Source: Geodermatophilus saharensis
Lineage (GTDB): Bacteria; Actinomycetota; Actinomycetes; Mycobacteriales; Geodermatophilaceae
Length of the DNA: 64,000 nt
NCBI RefSeq assembly: GCF_900188205.1
Contig: NZ_FZOH01000004.1
Location: 186,001 to 250,000 of the forward strand
Direction: 5' to 3'
The notes under the pieces were generated by a model. It saw nothing but the letters and a program-made list of their open reading frames with translations, searched no databases and was not told the DNA's origin. The number at the start of each line of letters is the position of its first letter. Positions within the stretch are counted from its first letter, which is position 1. Positions 62,301 through 64,000 of this stretch are shown one piece after another. The translations under genes and the position numbers were made by a program.

Positions 62301-64000
62301 GCACGGTCTTGACCCCGCGGAGGTCGCCAGCGGCGTCCGCGCCTTCTGGTCCGACGCCGTCCGCGATTACCTCATCGACCCTGCTCGAGTCACGATGCGG
62401 CAACCCGGGCAGGAGGCTTGGATCTGCGGGAACTGCCGTCGCCAGCACCTGCATCGAGGTTCCGGCATCTGTACCCGGTGCCGTCAGCTTCTGCCGGTTC
62501 AGGGCTCACCGACCCGTCGCGGACAGGACTACTACTCCTGGAAGGCCACGGAGCATCGGGGGCGCTTCCGGCTGAACAGCGCCGAGTTGACCGGCCAGAC
62601 GGACAAGGTGGACGCCCAATCTCGCCAGGCACGGTTCCAGGGCGTCTTCCTCGATGAGGGCGGACGGGAGAGCCGCCTGGCCGATGGCATCGACTTGCTC
62701 TCGGTGACCACGACTCTCGAGGCGGGGGTCGACATCGGCGCCCTCGAGCTCGTCGTGCTGGGCAACATGCCGCCCACGCGGTTCAACTATCAGCAACGGG
62801 TTGGCCGAGCGGGCCGCCGGACTTCACCGGTGGCTGTCGCACTGACGGTGTGCCGCGGGCGTAGTCATGACGAGTACTACTTCGCCAGGCCCCACTCGAT
62901 CACCAACGAGCCGACGCCCAAGCCGTACCTGGCGCTCGATCGCACCGAGATCCTGCGGCGGGCGCTCCGGAGTGAAGTGCTGCGGATGGCATTCGCCGAA
63001 CTGGGCCCGCAGCTCATCAAGACAAAGATCTTGTCCGACCTCACCAACAACCCCCACGGTCAGTTCGGTTTGACCGCCGAGTGGCCAGCGGTCAGACACC
63101 TCGTGCAGAAGTGGATCGACGAGAGGCGCGCCCAGGTCGAGGCGGCAGCCCAGGCTCTGTGCACGTTTGCTCCGGCCGACGTCTCCGCACAGAACTGGGC
63201 GGAGTGGGTACGCGACGACCTGGTGGCAACCATCGACCATGCCTGCAATCCCGCTGGCGGCCACGTCGAGCTCAGCCAGCGGCTGGCCGAGGCTGGCGCG
63301 CTGCCGATGTTCGGTTTCCCCACCCACGTGCGCTATCTCCACCTCAACCCGCCACAGAACTCCCGGCCTTGGCCGCCGTCCGGCGTCATCGACCGCGACC
63401 TGGGCATGGCCGTCTCACAGTTCGCTCCGCTCAGTGAGGTCGTCCGCGACGGACAGGTCTACCCCGTTGTCGGAGTGGCCGCGTTCAAGCCGGTGGGGAA
63501 CAAGCCTGTTCCGGAGGCCGAGCCCCTGGGATCCACGCGGCACCTCGCTGTCTGCCGGTCGTGCGCGCACCTGGCCGAGACAGACAGCAGCGCCGTTGGG
63601 GAGATGGACCCGTGCCCGCGCTGCAGCGCAGCTCCTGGCACCTACCAGGGACTCCAGCTCCGCGAGCCTCTTGGCTTCAGGGCCGGCCGCCCGAAGGACT
63701 TCGACGGCAACTTCTCATGGTCCGCACGCGCCATGGCGGCCCGGGCAATGACGGACCTGTCCAAGCTGATGCGCACGGAGGAGGCGGGCGTGACCGCCTT
63801 CAGCGGGCCGGGCACGCGCTACGTCATCAACGACAACGGCGGCAATCTTCACCGCTTCCGCCCGTCTGGCCCGTCCCCTTGGGGCGGGTACGTGTCGGTG
63901 GAGGCCGTCGAGAAGGGGCTCCTGCCGTCGGCGTTCGCGACGGGGGACGCGATCTCGGTAGCCCTGGGCGCAGTACAGCCCACGGACTTCCTGTTCGTCG
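59308..64000 (+). CDS. large DExH helicase with zinc clusters, candidate DruE (partial at right edge)
   Basis: At least 1,564 residues are visible and the frame is still open at the edge. Superfamily 2 motifs: LYRHQEEALAVGRRAD (Q region), ITAGTGSGKTESFLLPIL (Walker A, about 117-130), LITNYSMLNVML, VIDELHTYRGTAGTEVALL (motif II DELH, Asp328), ASASLDPARD (III), TTTLEAGVDIGALELVVLGN (V) and QQRVGRAGRR (VI). Cysteine clusters include LLYCQNCGD, RCPSCADDW, WICGNCRRQHLHRG ... CTRC and VCRSCAHL ... CPRC. The DUF1998 domain expected for DruE/MrfA-like helicases would begin near or beyond the edge. The start GTG has TAGGAG 6 bases upstream. Confidence 0.75.
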   Translation, partial: MEQASTGLDVVGSFERLRDAFFRYYNTPFGLADEELQRERQDLLDQDNGVYRRPLIELRPEYTLAGHDLAASAAAGGAAPELADFAAAGLIPAGRQLYRHQEEALAVGRRADRNMVITAGTGSGKTESFLLPILDSLLEESRSWTGTRGPASSWWQDENGAFVPQRKGEVGRPQAVRAMILYPMNALVDDQLIRLRKALDSDHARAWLDANRNGHRFFFGRYTGATPVTGSPDDNRAVRDLRRLLRDLDGRSAKAQALGGETQYFMPRLGGAEMRSRWDMLDAPPDVLITNYSMLNVMLLRDRESAFFEQTRQWLQSDAAHRFTLVIDELHTYRGTAGTEVALLIRNLRNRLGLIESPGQLRVLAASASLDPARDRKYIQDFFGLDEGTFEFLQGDTVQPNPLRADISQAAEDLAGASDAKEALRVAEASGAPTALRSAFHLGADGRALPAPEAKDERQLEGLLFGQADSSVAKAALTNLLAAIPLSEDRPGWPRLRAHLFFRNVPGMWACTDPRCPDAPSRTTEVPTVGRLFAEPTTRCTCGARVLELLYCQNCGDVLLGGFVPAGETQLSPFRSLMLADVPDLAKMPDQVSLERTADNFLVYWPRTAKPELDDLAWDADGKKVDYAYRPSILIPASGEVRNALQGKQPTGWTFHVTSKIDRKTGRPQRDLTSLSPFPTRCPSCADDWEIRHTKAGTVPPTDPLRQRSPIRGMRTGFEKINQVLVTELVEGLDDDQRKAIVFTDSRQDAAKLSAGMGLRHYQDLLRLLVHERVAAAADAADDVAAAKRFFVDRDRTEETRQATKRLKQRFGAKYDRAAELWRDEDDEAHTGELAQLESELAAATPLSDVANQVGETLLSLGVNPGGPSPSLNSAHNGQQDPTPWSSLFDWTTTPARPRAGLGLTEQELLGRIDDNLKSEVIEGLFSGAGRDFESLGLGWLTLASDQARPDLEPASMPAIARSSLRVLGDLRRFFGLRDPRDKAHARLTAYWDAVARTHGLDPAEVASGVRAFWSDAVRDYLIDPARVTMRQPGQEAWICGNCRRQHLHRGSGICTRCRQLLPVQGSPTRRGQDYYSWKATEHRGRFRLNSAELTGQTDKVDAQSRQARFQGVFLDEGGRESRLADGIDLLSVTTTLEAGVDIGALELVVLGNMPPTRFNYQQRVGRAGRRTSPVAVALTVCRGRSHDEYYFARPHSITNEPTPKPYLALDRTEILRRALRSEVLRMAFAELGPQLIKTKILSDLTNNPHGQFGLTAEWPAVRHLVQKWIDERRAQVEAAAQALCTFAPADVSAQNWAEWVRDDLVATIDHACNPAGGHVELSQRLAEAGALPMFGFPTHVRYLHLNPPQNSRPWPPSGVIDRDLGMAVSQFAPLSEVVRDGQVYPVVGVAAFKPVGNKPVPEAEPLGSTRHLAVCRSCAHLAETDSSAVGEMDPCPRCSAAPGTYQGLQLREPLGFRAGRPKDFDGNFSWSARAMAARAMTDLSKLMRTEEAGVTAFSGPGTRYVINDNGGNLHRFRPSGPSPWGGYVSVEAVEKGLLPSAFATGDAISVALGAVQPTDFLFV

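Noticed and set aside
51567-63999. DISARM system (methylase plus DUF1998 helicase)
   Set aside because: DISARM has separate DrmA helicase, DrmB DUF1998 and DrmC phospholipase-D genes; here one giant helicase with two unknown upstream proteins fits Druantia better.
1-64000. CRISPR arrays, tRNA or rRNA genes, insertion sequences
   Set aside because: No regularly spaced repeats, cloverleaf-like sequences, transposase motifs or long terminal inverted repeats were noticed by eye.

Overview
The window is very GC-rich, gene-dense DNA with GTG starts, GTGA/ATGA overlaps, DUF732, DUF4352 and DUF4407 proteins, and a c-di-AMP riboswitch in front of an NlpC/P60 hydrolase. This points to an actinobacterium. 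A Geodermatophilaceae-like organism (Blastococcus, Geodermatophilus or Modestobacter) is my best guess, from overall style and not from a marker gene. No rRNA, tRNA, CRISPR array, integrase or transposase was recognised.

Layout. 0-8 kb is ordinary chromosome: a SnoaL-like protein cut by the left edge, a STAND-type ATPase, RtcB RNA ligase followed by an SMP-30 lactonase, a DUF4352 membrane protein, the riboswitch-controlled NlpC/P60 hydrolase and a PfkB kinase. 8-21 kb holds a DUF732 protein, a TM0106-type RecB-like nuclease/helicase, a first ADP-ribosylglycohydrolase-phosphatase fusion, an HTH plus nucleotidyltransferase toxin-antitoxin-like pair with a large palindromic operator, a DUF4407 protein, a VapBC-type pair and an EEP nuclease-EcsC fusion. 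21-31 kb carries three paralogous beta-propeller lipoproteins (one separated from the others by an AT-richer membrane gene), a HAD protein, and a minus-strand cluster of two coiled-coil proteins and an OmpA-type lipoprotein.

30-64 kb looks like a defence island. (i) 33.5-37.6 kb: an NrtR-like regulator with a degenerate Nudix box diverges from ARPP-1, a second ADP-ribosylglycohydrolase-phosphatase fusion and a zinc-ribbon protein that appears to share a domain with the regulator. A stand-alone HD hydrolase and a Macro-SIR2 putative NADase follow, so the theme is NAD+/ADP-ribose. (ii) 41.3-49.3 kb: a translationally coupled operon of a two-nuclease-domain protein, a free RecB-type nuclease domain and a very large sacsin/HSP90-like ATPase with a DUF3883 C-terminus. 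The ATPase gene is broken by an apparent one-base deletion. The next gene carries an in-frame amber stop. (iii) 51.5-56.1 kb: two C5-cytosine methyltransferases, an HNH endonuclease and a Vsr endonuclease. (iv) 56.3-64 kb: two uncharacterised proteins and a large DExH helicase cut by the right edge. With the nearby methyltransferases this resembles a type II Druantia locus (DruM/F/G/E).

The most interesting candidates are the ARPP-1/ARG-phosphatase/NrtR cluster with its shared unnamed domain, and the nuclease-nuclease-sacsin operon.
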